Source: Maratus speciosus (taxonomy: Eukaryota > Arthropoda > Arachnida > Araneae > Salticidae). From it: a stretch of 64,000 bases of DNA. Shown here one piece after another: positions 35,940 through 50,279 of the stretch. The DNA is taken from positions 1 through 64,000 of the forward strand of contig CAWVRF010001071.1 in NCBI GenBank assembly GCA_963932465.1. The letters are read 5' to 3'. The position numbers and the translations under genes were made by a program. The first letter of the stretch is position 1, and the number at the start of each line of letters is the position of its first letter. Under the pieces are notes generated by a model. That model saw only the letters and a list, made by a program, of their open reading frames with translations. It ran no database searches and was not told the DNA's origin.

Positions 35940-36738
35940 TCTATCTCAAGAACTAATGCACGGAATTGAATAAAAAATATATTCAAGGAGTGCCTGATAT
36001 AGATTGGTGCTGATTAGTTTTAGGTGTAAATAGTCCAGCAGGGGGCGCTGCTATGCTGCATCTTGCAGGATTTCCGCAATAGCTCTATCTCAAGCACTAC
36101 TGCAAGGATTTTTTATAAAACGTCAGATTCAGTAACTCCTTGATATGAGATGATGCTGTTTACGTTTAGGTGCAAATCGCCCAACAGATGGCGCTGCTAC
36201 GCTGCATTTTACAGGATTTACACTATTTTTGCAGTAGCTCTATCTCAAAAACTAATGCAGACATTTTCATCAAACTTCGAATTCATTTAGTCCTTGATAT
36301 GAAATTATGCTGACTACGTGTTGGTGCAAATCGGCCATTAGGTGGCGCTGCTGTGCTACATTTAGGACGATTTCCTCAATAGCTCTATCTCAAGAACTAA
36401 TGCACGAATTTTCATCAAACTTCAGATTCAAGTATACCTTGATTAATATTACTGCTGATTATGTGTTGGTGCAAATTGCTCAACAGGTGGCGCTGCTAAG
36501 CTGCATTTTCCATGATTTGCGCAATAGCTCTATCTCAAGAACTAATGCACGAATTTTCTCCAAATTTTATATTCAGAAGACGTTGATATAAGATGATGAT
36601 GATTAGGTTCTGGTGTAAATCATCTTGTATGTGGCGCTGCTATGCTGAATTTTGCTGGATTTTCACGATTTCAGCGACAGTCATACCGCAAGAATAATGC
36701 ACGAATTTCATCTTTTTAGAATCTTTATGATAAGCATA
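35940..36738 (+). repeat. 145-bp subrepeat array, unit 14
   Basis: Perfect CTCF-like core at 36035-36048. Confidence 0.92.
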
Positions 36739-37183
36739 GATTGCCATTTAATTTAGGCAAAGTGATAACGAATTTTGAAGTGTTGACATGTATGAGATAG
36801 AAGAAAGTATTGGGATTGGTACATCCGACTAGTTTTCCTTTGAATAGGGCTGTAACATTACTGCAGACGTATAAAAAAGATAGTTGTTATAGTATTCAGA
36901 ATGTGTTGGAAAGCGCCCTATATCTATGCTGTATGCATAATTTTTCGTTCTTGTTGTTTTTTCTTTGAATAGGGTAGTAACATTACATCAGATGGATAAA
37001 CAAGTAATTAAATTTAAAAAATATAAAAACCCGACTGAATAAAAGCCAACTATACGCGCAGATACGCGTGAAACACATAACCCTCCTTTTCAGTCGGGTA
37101 ATAATAAAGTCTAATCGTTTTATAGATTGTTTTATTCGCTAGGTATCAAATCTATCTTTAAATATTACTCCAATTTCAATCGA

Positions 37184-37265
37184 GGTACCGTGGCCGAGCG
37201 GTCTGAGGCGCTGTTAAAAGAAACCTGTCTTTTCGGATGCGTGGGTTCGAATCCCACCGCTGCCA
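37184..37265 (+). tRNA. tRNA-Leu(AAG)-like gene, probable pseudogene, copy 15
   Basis: Same sequence as copy 1; AAG at 37218-37220. Confidence 0.75.
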
Positions 37266-38542
37266 AAATGAAGGTTTTGCTAGTAATATTCATTTTTTTC
37301 CCGTAAAAGCCAATAAATTATGCAGTTTCCATTTAAAGATTTCTTTTCGAGATATGCGAAATATTTTGGCGATAATTAAAATTCATTTCAGAAGAATAAT
37401 TTTATTCCGCGTTCAAAGTGGCTGAATGAGGAAATTTAATTTTTAAATTATCATTTATTAAAATATTCAGAATCATAGGTTATTTTCAAACCCATGTTAC
37501 AATAACAGAAGATTCTAACGGACATTTTTAAGGTAAAAAATAATCACATGCTCTCAAATTGTGCATGCATTAGCGTAATCACGGGATGAACAGGTCCCGT
37601 GTTGCAATTCCGCGGTAAAACTTACTTATAAAAATACAGATACGCCAGATAATTGTATAAATAAATGAGTTTTTTTTTATGTTTAATTCTAATTTCTTTT
37701 AATAATATATTAAATTTTAAAAATCAAAAAACTTGACTGCGTAAAAAGCGAAATATTTAATTATTTCTCATCAATATGAAACTATTTTTTTATATTTCTT
37801 AATTTTTTTTTATTTACTTGTATTGATGACTTTTAAGTTGTGTTTAATTATTAGTTCCTATCTACAAACACTCTTTTGATGAGGCCTAAAGATGTCTATT
37901 ATGAAGGTTAGAGTTACAGTAAATGTAGCGATTCAAAGTACACAACTTCCATTTTTTATAATATTTAAACAAAGCTTCTGGCTACAAAATAGTCAATGAA
38001 ACATCGTCTTCATTTTGAAAGTCCTGTCCAAGGATATGCCACTCAATATGGTGCGTAATTTTTTTTTTTCGTCTCTACCGCCATTTGTATTTTACGGCCG
38101 CCATTTTGAATTTATAAAAACAAATCTTATCCTATAACCATCGGAAGATTAAGACAAATCGATAGAAACCTCATTCATAAAAATCCATCCAGCCGTTGAG
38201 ATGTTTCGAGGGTATAAAGAAATCCACATACACAGATACGCGTGAAACACATAACCCTTCTTTTCAGTCGGGTAAAAAGATAGTTGTTATAGTATATTCA
38301 GAATGTGTTGGAAAGTGCGCTATAATCTATGCTGTATGCATAAATTTTCATTTTTTTTTTAATTTCTTCTATCTTTACTAGAAGAAAGTATTGGATTCAT
38401 GAAAATTTTCGACTTCCGGTTTTTGACGGATTTTCTCGTTTTAGGGATCAGAGATTCCAAAAAACAAGTTTTTACAAAATGTCTGTCTGTGAGCCTGTTT
38501 CTCTGTCTGTCTGTCTTTACGTGACACAAATATTGTGGGCGT

Positions 38543-39342
38543 TCTATCTCAAGAACTAATGCACGGAATTGAATAAAAAATATATTCAAGGAGTGCCTGA
38601 TATAGATTGGTGCTGATTAGTTTTAGGTGTAAATAGTCCAGCAGGGGGCGCTGCTATGCTGCATCTTGCAGGATTTCCGCAATAGCTCTATCTCAAGCAC
38701 TACTGCAAGGATTTTTTTATAAAACGTCAGATTCAGTAACTCCTTGATATGAGATGATGCTGTTTACGTTTAGGTGCAAATCGCCCAACAGATGGCGCTG
38801 CTACGCTGCATTTTACAGGATTTACACTATTTTTGCAGTAGCTCTATCTCAAAAACTAATGCAGACATTTTCATCAAACTTCGAATTCATTTAGTCCTTG
38901 ATATGAAATTATGCTGACTACGTGTTGGTGCAAATCGGCCATTAGGTGGCGCTGCTGTGCTACATTTAGGACGATTTCCTCAATAGCTCTATGTCAAGAA
39001 CTAATGCACGAATTTTCATCAAACTTCAGATTCAAGTATACCTTGATTAATATTACTGCTGATTATGTGTTGGTGCAAATTGCTCAACAGGTGGCGCTGC
39101 TAAGCTGCATTTTCCATGATTTGCGCAATAGCTCTATCTCAAGAACTAATGCACGAATTTTCTCCAAATTTTATATTCAGAAGACGTTGATATAAGATGA
39201 TGATGATTAGGTTCTGGTGTAAATCATCTTGTATGTGGCGCTGCTATGCTGAATTTTGCTGGATTTTCACGATTTCAGCGACAGTCATACCGCAAGAATA
39301 ATGCACGAATTTCATCTTTTTAGAATCTTTATGATAAGCATA
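38543..39342 (+). repeat. 145-bp subrepeat array, unit 15
   Basis: Perfect CTCF-like core at 38638-38651. One extra T in subrepeat 2, and C-to-G at 38993 at the start of subrepeat 4. Confidence 0.92.
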
Positions 39343-39787
39343 GATTGCCATTTAATTTAGGCAAAGTGATAACGAATTTTGAAGTGTTGACATGTATGAG
39401 ATAGAAGAAAGTATTGGGATTGGTACATCCGACTAGTTTTCCTTTGAATAGGGCTGTAACATTACTGCAGACGTATAAAAAAGATAGTTGTTATAGTATT
39501 CAGAATGTGTTGGAAAGCGCCCTATATCTATGCTGTATGCATAATTTTTCGTTCTTGTTGTTTTTTCTTTGAATAGGGTAGTAACATTACATCAGATGGA
39601 TAAACAAGTAATTAAATTTAAAAAATATAAAAACCCGACTGAATAAAAGCCAACTATACGCGCAGATACGCGTGAAACACATAACCCTCCTTTTCAGTCG
39701 GGTAATAATAAAGTCTAATCGTTTTATAGATTGTTTTATTCGCTAGGTATCAAATCTATCTTTAAATATTACTCCAATTTCAATCGA

Positions 39788-39869
39788 GGTACCGTGGCCG
39801 AGCGGTCTGAGGCGCTGTTAAAAGAAACCTGTCTTTTCGGATGCGTGGGTTCGAATCCCACCGCTGCCA
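39788..39869 (+). tRNA. tRNA-Leu(AAG)-like gene, probable pseudogene, copy 16
   Basis: Same sequence as copy 1; AAG at 39822-39824. Confidence 0.75.
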
Positions 39870-41146
39870 AAATGAAGGTTTTGCTAGTAATATTCATTTT
39901 TTTCCCGTAAAAGCCAATAAATTATGCAGTTTCCATTTAAAGATTTCTTTTCGAGATATGCGAAATATTTTGGCGATAATTAAAATTCATTTCAGAAGAA
40001 TAATTTTATTCCGCGTTCAAAGTGGCTGAATGAGGAAATTTAATTTTTAAATTATCATTTATTAAAATATTCAGAATCATAGGTTATTTTCAAACCCATG
40101 TTACAATAACAGAAGATTCTAACGGACATTTTTAAGGTAAAAAATAATCACATGCTCTCAAATTGTGCATGCATTAGCGTAATCACGGGATGAACAGGTC
40201 CCGTGTTGCAATTCCGCGGTAAAACTTACTTATAAAAATACAGATACGCCAGATAATTGTATAAATAAATGAGTTTTTTTTTATGTTTAATTCTAATTTC
40301 TTTTAATAATATATTAAATTTTAAAAATCAAAAAACTTGACTGCGTAAAAAGCGAAATATTTAATTATTTCTCATCAATATGAAACTATTTTTTTATATT
40401 TCTTAATTTTTTTTTATTTACTTGTATTGATGACTTTTAAGTTGTGTTTAATTATTAGTTCCTATCTACAAACACTCTTTTGATGAGGCCTAAAGATGTC
40501 TATTATGAAGGTTAGAGTTACAGTAAATGTAGCGATTCAAAGTACACAACTTCCATTTTTTATAATATTTAAACAAAGCTTCTGGCTACAAAATAGTCAA
40601 TGAAACATCGTCTTCATTTTGAAAGTCCTGTCCAAGGATATGCCACTCAATATGGTGCGTAATTTTTTTTTTTCGTCTCTACCGCCATTTGTATTTTACG
40701 GCCGCCATTTTGAATTTATAAAAACAAATCTTATCCTATAACCATCGGAAGATTAAGACAAATCGATAGAAACCTCATTCATAAAAATCCATCCAGCCGT
40801 TGAGATGTTTCGAGGGTATAAAGAAATCCACATACACAGATACGCGTGAAACACATAACCCTTCTTTTCAGTCGGGTAAAAAGATAGTTGTTATAGTATA
40901 TTCAGAATGTGTTGGAAAGTGCGCTATAATCTATGCTGTATGCATAAATTTTCATTTTTTTTTTAATTTCTTCTATCTTTACTAGAAGAAAGTATTGGAT
41001 TCATGAAAATTTTCGACTTCCGGTTTTTGACGGATTTTCTCGTTTTAGGGATCAGAGATTCCAAAAAACAAGTTTTTACAAAATGTCTGTCTGTGAGCCT
41101 GTTTCTCTGTCTGTCTGTCTTTACGTGACACAAATATTGTGGGCGT

Positions 41147-41945
41147 TCTATCTCAAGAACTAATGCACGGAATTGAATAAAAAATATATTCAAGGAGTGC
41201 CTGATATAGATTGGTGCTGATTAGTTTTAGGTGTAAATAGTCCAGCAGGGGGCGCTGCTATGCTGCATCTTGCAGGATTTCCGCAATAGCTCTATCTCAA
41301 GCACTACTGCAAGGATTTTTTATAAAACGTCAGATTCAGTAACTCCTTGATATGAGATGATGCTGTTTACGTTTAGGTGCAAATCGCCCAACAGATGGCG
41401 CTGCTACGCTGCATTTTACAGGATTTACACTATTTTTGCAGTAGCTCTATCTCAAAAACTAATGCAGACATTTTCATCAAACTTCGAATTCATTTAGTCC
41501 TTGATATGAAATTATGCTGACTACGTGTTGGTGCAAATCGGCCATTAGGTGGCGCTGCTGTGCTACATTTAGGACGATTTCCTCAATAGCTCTATCTCAA
41601 GAACTAATGCACGAATTTTCATCAAACTTCAGATTCAAGTATACCTTGATTAATATTACTGCTGATTATGTGTTGGTGCAAATTGCTCAACAGGTGGCGC
41701 TGCTAAGCTGCATTTTCCATGATTTGCGCAATAGCTCTATCTCAAGAACTAATGCACGAATTTTCTCCAAATTTTATATTCAGAAGACGTTGATATAAGA
41801 TGATGATGATTAGGTTCTGGTGTAAATCATCTTGTATGTGGCGCTGCTATGCTGAATTTTGCTGGATTTTCACGATTTCAGCGACAGTCATACCGCAAGA
41901 ATAATGCACGAATTTCATCTTTTTAGAATCTTTATGATAAGCATA
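41147..41945 (+). repeat. 145-bp subrepeat array, unit 16
   Basis: Perfect CTCF-like core at 41242-41255. Confidence 0.92.
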
Positions 41946-42390
41946 GATTGCCATTTAATTTAGGCAAAGTGATAACGAATTTTGAAGTGTTGACATGTAT
42001 GAGATAGAAGAAAGTATTGGGATTGGTACATCCGACTAGTTTTCCTTTGAATAGGGCTGTAACATTACTGCAGACGTATAAAAAAGATAGTTGTTATAGT
42101 ATTCAGAATGTGTTGGAAAGCGCCCTATATCTATGCTGTATGCATAATTTTTCGTTCTTGTTGTTTTTTCTTTGAATAGGGTAGTAACATTACATCAGAT
42201 GGATAAACAAGTAATTAAATTTAAAAAATATAAAAACCCGACTGAATAAAAGCCAACTATACGCGCAGATACGCGTGAAACACATAACCCTCCTTTTCAG
42301 TCGGGTAATAATAAAGTCTAATCGTTTTATAGATTCTTTTATTCGCTAGGTATCAAATCTATCTTTAAATATTACTCCAATTTCAATCGA

Positions 42391-42472
42391 GGTACCGTGG
42401 CCGAGCGGTCTGAGGCGCTGTTAAAAGAAACCTGTCTTTTCGGATGCGTGGGTTCGAATCCCACCGCTGCCA
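42391..42472 (+). tRNA. tRNA-Leu(AAG)-like gene, probable pseudogene, copy 17
   Basis: Same sequence as copy 1; AAG at 42425-42427. Confidence 0.75.
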
Positions 42473-43748
42473 AAATGAAGGTTTTGCTAGTAATATTCAT
42501 TTTTTTCCCGTAAAAGCCAATAAATTATGCAGTTTCCATTTAAAGATTTCTTTTCGAGATATGCGAAATATTTTGGCGATAATTAAAATTCATTTCAGAA
42601 GAATAATTTTATTCCGCGTTCAAAGTGGCTGAATGAGGAAATTTAATTTTTAAATTATCATTTATTAAAATATTCAGAATCATAGGTTATTTTCAAACCC
42701 ATGTTACAATAACAGAAGATTCTAACGGACATTTTTAAGGTAAAAAATAATCACATGCTCTCAAATTGTGCATGCATTAGCGTAATCACGGGATGAACAG
42801 GTCCCGTGTTGCAATTCCGCGGTAAAACTTACTTATAAAAATACAGATACGCCAGATAATTGTATAAATAAATGAGTTTTTTTTTATGTTTAATTCTAAT
42901 TTCTTTTAATAATATATTAAATTTTAAAAATCAAAAAACTTGACTGCGTAAAAAGCGAAATATTTAATTATTTCTCATCAATATGAAACTATTTTTTTAT
43001 ATTTCTTAATTTTTTTTTATTTACTTGTATTGATGACTTTTAAGTTGTGTTTAATTATTAGTTCCTATCTACAAACACTCTTTTGATGAGGCCTAAAGAT
43101 GTCTATTATGAAGGTTAGAGTTACAGTAAATGTAGCGATTCAAAGTACACAACTTCCATTTTTTATAATATTTAAACAAAGCTTCTGGCTACAAAATAGT
43201 CAATGAAACATCGTCTTCATTTTGAAAGTCCTGTCCAAGGATATGCCACTCAATATGGTGCGTAAATTTTTTTTTCGTCTCTACCGCCATTTGTATTTTA
43301 CGGCCGCCATTTTGAATTTATAAAAACAAATCTTATCCTATAACCATCGGAAGATTAAGACAAATCGATAGAAACCTCATTCATAAAAATCCATCCAGCC
43401 GTTGAGATGTTTCGAGGGTATAAAGAAATCCACATACACAGATACGCGTGAAACACATAACCCTTCTTTTCAGTCGGGTAAAAAGATAGTTGTTATAGTA
43501 TATTCAGAATGTGTTGGAAAGTGCGCTATAATCTATGCTGTATGCATAAATTTTCATTTTTTTTTTAATTTCTTCTATCTTTACTAGAAGAAAGTATTGG
43601 ATTCATGAAAATTTTCGACTTCCGGTTTTTGACGGATTTACTCGTTTTAGGGATCAGAGATTCCAAAAAACAAGTTTTTACAAAATGTCTGTCTGTGAGC
43701 CTGTTTCTCTGTCTGTCTGTCTTTACGTGACACAAATATTGTGGGCGT

Positions 43749-44547
43749 TCTATCTCAAGAACTAATGCACGGAATTGAATAAAAAATATATTCAAGGAGT
43801 GCCTGATATAGATTGGTGCTGATTAGTTTTAGGTGTAAATAGTCCAGCAGGGGGCGCTGCTATGCTGCATCTTGCAGGATTTCCGCAATAGCTCTATCTC
43901 AAGCACTACTGCAAGGATTTTTTATAAAACGTCAGATTCAGTAACTCCTTGATATGAGATGATGCTGTTTACGTTTAGGTGCAAATCGCCCAACAGATGG
44001 CGCTGCTACGCTGCATTTTACAGGATTTACACTATTTTTGCAGTAGCTCTATCTCAAAAACTAATGCAGACATTTTCATCAAACTTCGAATTCATTTAGT
44101 CCTTGATATGAAATTATGCTGACTACGTGTTGGTGCAAATCGGCCATTAGGTGGCGCTGCTGTGCTACATTTAGGACGATTTCCTCAATAGCTCTATCTC
44201 AAGAACTAATGCACGAATTTTCATCAAACTTCAGATTCAAGTATACCTTGATTAATATTACTGCTGATTATGTGTTGGTGCAAATTGCTCAACAGGTGGC
44301 GCTGCTAAGCTGCATTTTCCATGATTTGCGCAATAGCTCTATCTCAAGAACTAATGCACGAATTTTCTCCAAATTTTATATTCAGAAGACGTTGATATAA
44401 GATGATGATGATTAGGTTCTGGTGTAAATCATCTTGTATGTGGCGCTGCTATGCTGAATTTTGCTGGATTTTCACGATTTCAGCGACAGTCATACCGCAA
44501 GAATAATGCACGAATTTCATCTTTTTAGAATCTTTATGATAAGCATA
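43749..44547 (+). repeat. 145-bp subrepeat array, unit 17
   Basis: Perfect CTCF-like core at 43844-43857. Confidence 0.92.
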
Positions 44548-44992
44548 GATTGCCATTTAATTTAGGCAAAGTGATAACGAATTTTGAAGTGTTGACATGT
44601 ATGAGATAGAAGAAAGTATTGGGATTGGTACATCCGACTAGTTTTCCTTTGAATAGGGCTGTAACATTACTGCAGACGTATAAAAAAGATAGTTGTTATA
44701 GTATTCAGAATGTGTTGGAAAGCGCCCTATATCTATGCTGTATGCATAATTTTTCGTTCTTGTTGTTTTTTCTTTGAATAGGGTAGTAACATTACATCAG
44801 ATGGATAAACAAGTAATTAAATTTAAAAAATATAAAAACCCGACTGAATAAAAGCCAACTATACGCGCAGATACGCGTGAAACACATAACCCTCCTTTTC
44901 AGTCGGGTAATAATAAAGTCTAATCGTTTTATAGATTGTTTTATTCGCTAGGTATCAAATCTATCTTTAAATATTACTCCAATTTCAATCGA

Positions 44993-45074
44993 GGTACCGT
45001 GGCCGAGCGGTCTGAGGCGCTGTTAAAAGAAACCTGTCTTTTCGGATCCGTGGGTTCGAATCCCACCGCTGCCA
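44993..45074 (+). tRNA. tRNA-Leu(AAG)-like gene, probable pseudogene, copy 18 (C variant)
   Basis: G-to-C at 45048. AAG at 45027-45029. Confidence 0.73.
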
Positions 45075-46351
45075 AAATGAAGGTTTTGCTAGTAATATTC
45101 ATTTTTTTCCCGTAAAAGCCAATAAATTATGCAGTTTCCATTTAAAGATTTCTTTTCGAGATATGCGAAATATTTTGGCGATAATTAAAATTCATTTCAG
45201 AAGAATAATTTTATTCCGCGTTCAAAGTGGCTGAATGAGGAAATTTAATTTTTAAATTATCATTTATTAAAATATTCAGAATCATAGGTTATTTTCAAAC
45301 CCATGTTACAATAACAGAAGATTCTAACGGACATTTTTAAGGTAAAAAATAATCACATGCTCTCAAATTGTGCATGCATTAGCGTAATCACGGGATGAAC
45401 AGGTCCCGTGTTGCAATTCCGCGGTAAAACTTACTTATAAAAATACAGATACGCCAGATAATTGTATAAATAAATGAGTTTTTTTTTATGTTTAATTCTA
45501 ATTTCTTTTAATAATATATTAAATTTTAAAAATCAAAAAACTTGACTGCGTAAAAAGCGAAATATTTAATTATTTCTCATCAATATGAAACTATTTTTTT
45601 ATATTTCTTAATTTTTTTTTATTTACTTGTATTGATGACTTTTAAGTTGTGTTTAATTATTAGTTCCTATCTACAAACACTCTTTTGATGAGGCCTAAAG
45701 ATGTCTATTATGAAGGTTAGAGTTACAGTAAATGTAGCGATTCAAAGTACACAACTTCCATTTTTTATAATATTTAAACAAAGCTTCTGGCTACAAAATA
45801 GTCAATGAAACATCGTCTTCATTTTGAAAGTCCTGTCCAAGGATATGCCACTCAATATGGTGCGTAATTTTTTTTTTTCGTCTCTACCGCCATTTGTATT
45901 TTACGGCCGCCATTTTGAATTTATAAAAACAAATCTTATCCTATAACCATCGGAAGATTAAGACAAATCGATAGAAACCTCATTCATAAAAATCCATCCA
46001 GCCGTTGAGATGTTTCGAGGGTATAAAGAAATCCACATACACAGATACGCGTGAAACACATAACCCTTCTTTTCAGTCGGGTAAAAAGATAGTTGTTATA
46101 GTATATTCAGAATGTGTTGGAAAGTGCGCTATAATCTATGCTGTATGCATAAATTTTCATTTTTTTTTTAATTTCTTCTATCTTTACTAGAAGAAAGTAT
46201 TGGATTCATGAAAATTTTCGACTTCCGGTTTTTGACGGATTTTCTCGTTTTAGGGATCAGAGATTCCAAAAAACAAGTTTTTACAAAATGTCTGTCTGTG
46301 AGCCTGTTTCTCTGTCTGTCTGTCTTTACGTGACACAAATATTGTGGGCGT

Positions 46352-47150
46352 TCTATCTCAAGAACTAATGCACGGAATTGAATAAAAAATATATTCAAGG
46401 AGTGCCTGATATAGATTGGTGCTGATTAGTTTTAGGTGTAAATAGTCCAGCAGGGGGCGCTGCTATGCTGCATCTTGCAGGATTTCCGCAATAGCTCTAT
46501 CTCAAGCACTACTGCAAGGATTTTTTATAAAACGTCAGATTCAGTAACTCCTTGATATGAGATGATGCTGTTTACGTTTAGGTGCAAATCGCCCAACAGA
46601 TGGCGCTGCTACGCTGCATTTTACAGGATTTACACTATTTTTGCAGTAGCTCTATCTCAAAAACTAATGCAGACATTTTCATCAAACTTCGAATTCATTT
46701 AGTCCTTGATATGAAATTATGCTGACTACGTGTTGGTGCAAATCGGCCATTAGGTGGCGCTGCTGTGCTACATTTAGGACGATTTCCTCAATAGCTCTAT
46801 CTCAAGAACTAATGCACGAATTTTCATCAAACTTCAGATTCAAGTATACCTTGATTAATATTACTGCTGATTATGTGTTGGTGCAAATTGCTCAACAGGT
46901 GGCGCTGCTAAGCTGCATTTTCCATGATTTGCGCAATAGCTCTATCTCAAGAACTAATGCACGAATTTTCTCCAAATTTTATATTCAGAAGACGTTGATA
47001 TAAGATGATGATGATTAGGTTCTGGTGTAAATCATCTTGTATGTGGCGCTGCTATGCTGAATTTTGCTGGATTTTCACGATTTCAGCGACAGTCATACCG
47101 CAAGAATAATGCACGAATTTCATCTTTTTAGAATCTTTATGATAAGCATA
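46352..47150 (+). repeat. 145-bp subrepeat array, unit 18
   Basis: Perfect CTCF-like core at 46447-46460. Confidence 0.92.
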
Positions 47151-47595
47151 GATTGCCATTTAATTTAGGCAAAGTGATAACGAATTTTGAAGTGTTGACA
47201 TGTATGAGATAGAAGAAAGTATTGGGATTGGTACATCCGACTAGTTTTCCTTTGAATAGGGCTGTAACATTACTGCAGACGTATAAAAAAGATAGTTGTT
47301 ATAGTATTCAGAATGTGTTGGAAAGCGCCCTATATCTATGCTGTATGCATAATTTTTCGTTCTTGTTGTTTTTTCTTTGAATAGGGTAGTAACATTACAT
47401 CAGATGGATAAACAAGTAATTAAATTTAAAAAATATAAAAACCCGACTGAATAAAAGCCAACTATACGCGCAGATACGCGTGAAACACATAACCCTCCTT
47501 TTCAGTCGGGTAATAATAAAGTCTAATCGTTTTATAGATTCTTTTATTCGCTAGGTATCAAATCTATCTTTAAATATTACTCCAATTTCAATCGA

Positions 47596-47677
47596 GGTAC
47601 CGTGGCCGAGCGGTCTGAGGCGCTGTTAAAAGAAACCTGTCTTTTCGGATGCGTGGGTTCGAATCCCACCGCTGCCA
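47596..47677 (+). tRNA. tRNA-Leu(AAG)-like gene, probable pseudogene, copy 19
   Basis: Same sequence as copy 1; AAG at 47630-47632. Confidence 0.75.
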
Positions 47678-48953
47678 AAATGAAGGTTTTGCTAGTAATA
47701 TTCATTTTTTTCCCGTAAAAGCCAATAAATTATGCAGTTTCCATTTAAAGATTTCTTTTCGAGATATGCGAAATATTTTGGCGATAATTAAAATTCATTT
47801 CAGAAGAATAATTTTATTCCGCGTTCAAAGTGGCTGAATGAGGAAATTTAATTTTTAAATTATCATTTATTAAAATATTCAGAATCATAGGTTATTTTCA
47901 AACCCATGTTACAATAACAGAAGATTCTAACGGACATTTTTAAGGTAAAAAATAATCACATGCTCTCAAATTGTGCATGCATTAGCGTAATCACGGGATG
48001 AACAGGTCCCGTGTTGCAATTCCGCGGTAAAACTTACTTATAAAAATACAGATACGCCAGATAATTGTATAAATAAATGAGTTTTTTTTTATGTTTAATT
48101 CTAATTTCTTTTAATAATATATTAAATTTTAAAAATCAAAAAACTTGACTGCGTAAAAAGCGAAATATTTAATTATTTCTCATCAATATGAAACTATTTT
48201 TTTATATTTCTTAATTTTTTTTTATTTACTTGTATTGATGACTTTTAAGTTGTGTTTAATTATTAGTTCCTATCTACAAACACTCTTTTGATGAGGCCTA
48301 AAGATGTCTATTATGAAGGTTAGAGTTACAGTAAATGTAGCGATTCAAAGTACACAACTTCCATTTTTTATAATATTTAAACAAAGCTTCTGGCTACAAA
48401 ATAGTCAATGAAACATCGTCTTCATTTTGAAAGTCCTGTCCAAGGATATGCCACTCAATATGGTGCGTAAATTTTTTTTTCGTCTCTACCGCCATTTGTA
48501 TTTTACGGCCGCCATTTTGAATTTATAAAAACAAATCTTATCCTATAACCATCGGAAGATTAAGACAAATCGATAGAAACCTCATTCATAAAAATCCATC
48601 CAGCCGTTGAGATGTTTCGAGGGTATAAAGAAATCCACATACACAGATACGCGTGAAACACATAACCCTTCTTTTCAGTCGGGTAAAAAGATAGTTGTTA
48701 TAGTATATTCAGAATGTGTTGGAAAGTGCGCTATAATCTATGCTGTATGCATAAATTTTCATTTTTTTTTTAATTTCTTCTATCTTTACTAGAAGAAAGT
48801 ATTGGATTCATGAAAATTTTCGACTTCCGGTTTTTGACGGATTTACTCGTTTTAGGGATCAGAGATTCCAAAAAACAAGTTTTTACAAAATGTCTGTCTG
48901 TGAGCCTGTTTCTCTGTCTGTCTGTCTTTACGTGACACAAATATTGTGGGCGT

Positions 48954-49752
48954 TCTATCTCAAGAACTAATGCACGGAATTGAATAAAAAATATATTCAA
49001 GGAGTGCCTGATATAGATTGGTGCTGATTAGTTTTAGGTGTAAATAGTCCAGCAGGGGGCGCTGCTATGCTGCATCTTGCAGGATTTCCGCAATAGCTCT
49101 ATCTCAAGCACTACTGCAAGGATTTTTTATAAAACGTCAGATTCAGTAACTCCTTGATATGAGATGATGCTGTTTACGTTTAGGTGCAAATCGCCCAACA
49201 GATGGCGCTGCTACGCTGCATTTTACAGGATTTACACTATTTTTGCAGTAGCTCTATCTCAAAAACTAATGCAGACATTTTCATCAAACTTCGAATTCAT
49301 TTAGTCCTTGATATGAAATTATGCTGACTACGTGTTGGTGCAAATCGGCCATTAGGTGGCGCTGCTGTGCTACATTTAGGACGATTTCCTCAATAGCTCT
49401 ATCTCAAGAACTAATGCACGAATTTTCATCAAACTTCAGATTCAAGTATACCTTGATTAATATTACTGCTGATTATGTGTTGGTGCAAATTGCTCAACAG
49501 GTGGCGCTGCTAAGCTGCATTTTCCATGATTTGCGCAATAGCTCTATCTCAAGAACTAATGCACGAATTTTCTCCAAATTTTATATTCAGAAGACGTTGA
49601 TATAAGATGATGATGATTAGGTTCTGGTGTAAATCATCTTGTATGTGGCGCTGCTATGCTGAATTTTGCTGGATTTTCACGATTTCAGCGACAGTCATAC
49701 CGCAAGAATAATGCACGAATTTCATCTTTTTAGAATCTTTATGATAAGCATA
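48954..49752 (+). repeat. 145-bp subrepeat array, unit 19
   Basis: Perfect CTCF-like core at 49049-49062. Confidence 0.92.
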
Positions 49753-50197
49753 GATTGCCATTTAATTTAGGCAAAGTGATAACGAATTTTGAAGTGTTGA
49801 CATGTATGAGATAGAAGAAAGTATTGGGATTGGTACATCCGACTAGTTTTCCTTTGAATAGGGCTGTAACATTACTGCAGACGTATAAAAAAGATAGTTG
49901 TTATAGTATTCAGAATGTGTTGGAAAGCGCCCTATATCTATGCTGTATGCATAATTTTTCGTTCTTGTTGTTTTTTCTTTGAATAGGGTAGTAACATTAC
50001 ATCAGATGGATAAACAAGTAATTAAATTTAAAAAATATAAAAACCCGACTGAATAAAAGCCAACTATACGCGCAGATACGCGTGAAACACATAACCCTCC
50101 TTTTCAGTCGGGTAATAATAAAGTCTAATCGTTTTATAGATTGTTTTATTCGCTAGGTATCAAATCTATCTTTAAATATTACTCCAATTTCAATCGA

Positions 50198-50279
50198 GGT
50201 ACCGTGGCCGAGCGGTCTGAGGCGCTGTTAAAAGAAACCTGTCTTTTCGGATCCGTGGGTTCGAATCCCACCGCTGCCA
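50198..50279 (+). tRNA. tRNA-Leu(AAG)-like gene, probable pseudogene, copy 20 (C variant)
   Basis: G-to-C at 50253, 5,205 bases after the one in copy 18. AAG at 50232-50234. Confidence 0.73.

Larger units (their letters stand above)
34582..37183 (+). repeat. Monomer unit 14
   Basis: States G 10T C A T G | A A G. A 10-T run is seen only here and in unit 21. Confidence 0.96.
37184..39787 (+). repeat. Monomer unit 15
   Basis: States G 11T C T T G | A A G. First unit with T at marker d. Private changes are one extra T in the run near 38712 and C-to-G at 38993 in the conserved start of a subrepeat. At 2,604 bp it is the longest monomer. Confidence 0.96.
39788..42390 (+). repeat. Monomer unit 16
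   Basis: States G 11T C T T G | A A C. Confidence 0.96.
42391..44992 (+). repeat. Monomer unit 17
   Basis: States G 9T C A T G | A A G. First member of the two-monomer block. Confidence 0.96.
42391..47595 (+). repeat. Two-monomer higher-order repeat, copy 1 (5,205 bp)
   Basis: Unit 17 (9-T run, A at marker d, G at marker a) alternates with unit 18 (C at marker a, 11-T run, T at marker d). The same pair follows as units 19 and 20, 5,205 bases later. Confidence 0.8.
44993..47595 (+). repeat. Monomer unit 18
   Basis: States C 11T C T T G | A A C. Second member of the two-monomer block. Confidence 0.96.
47596..50197 (+). repeat. Monomer unit 19
   Basis: States G 9T C A T G | A A G, as unit 17. 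Confidence 0.96.
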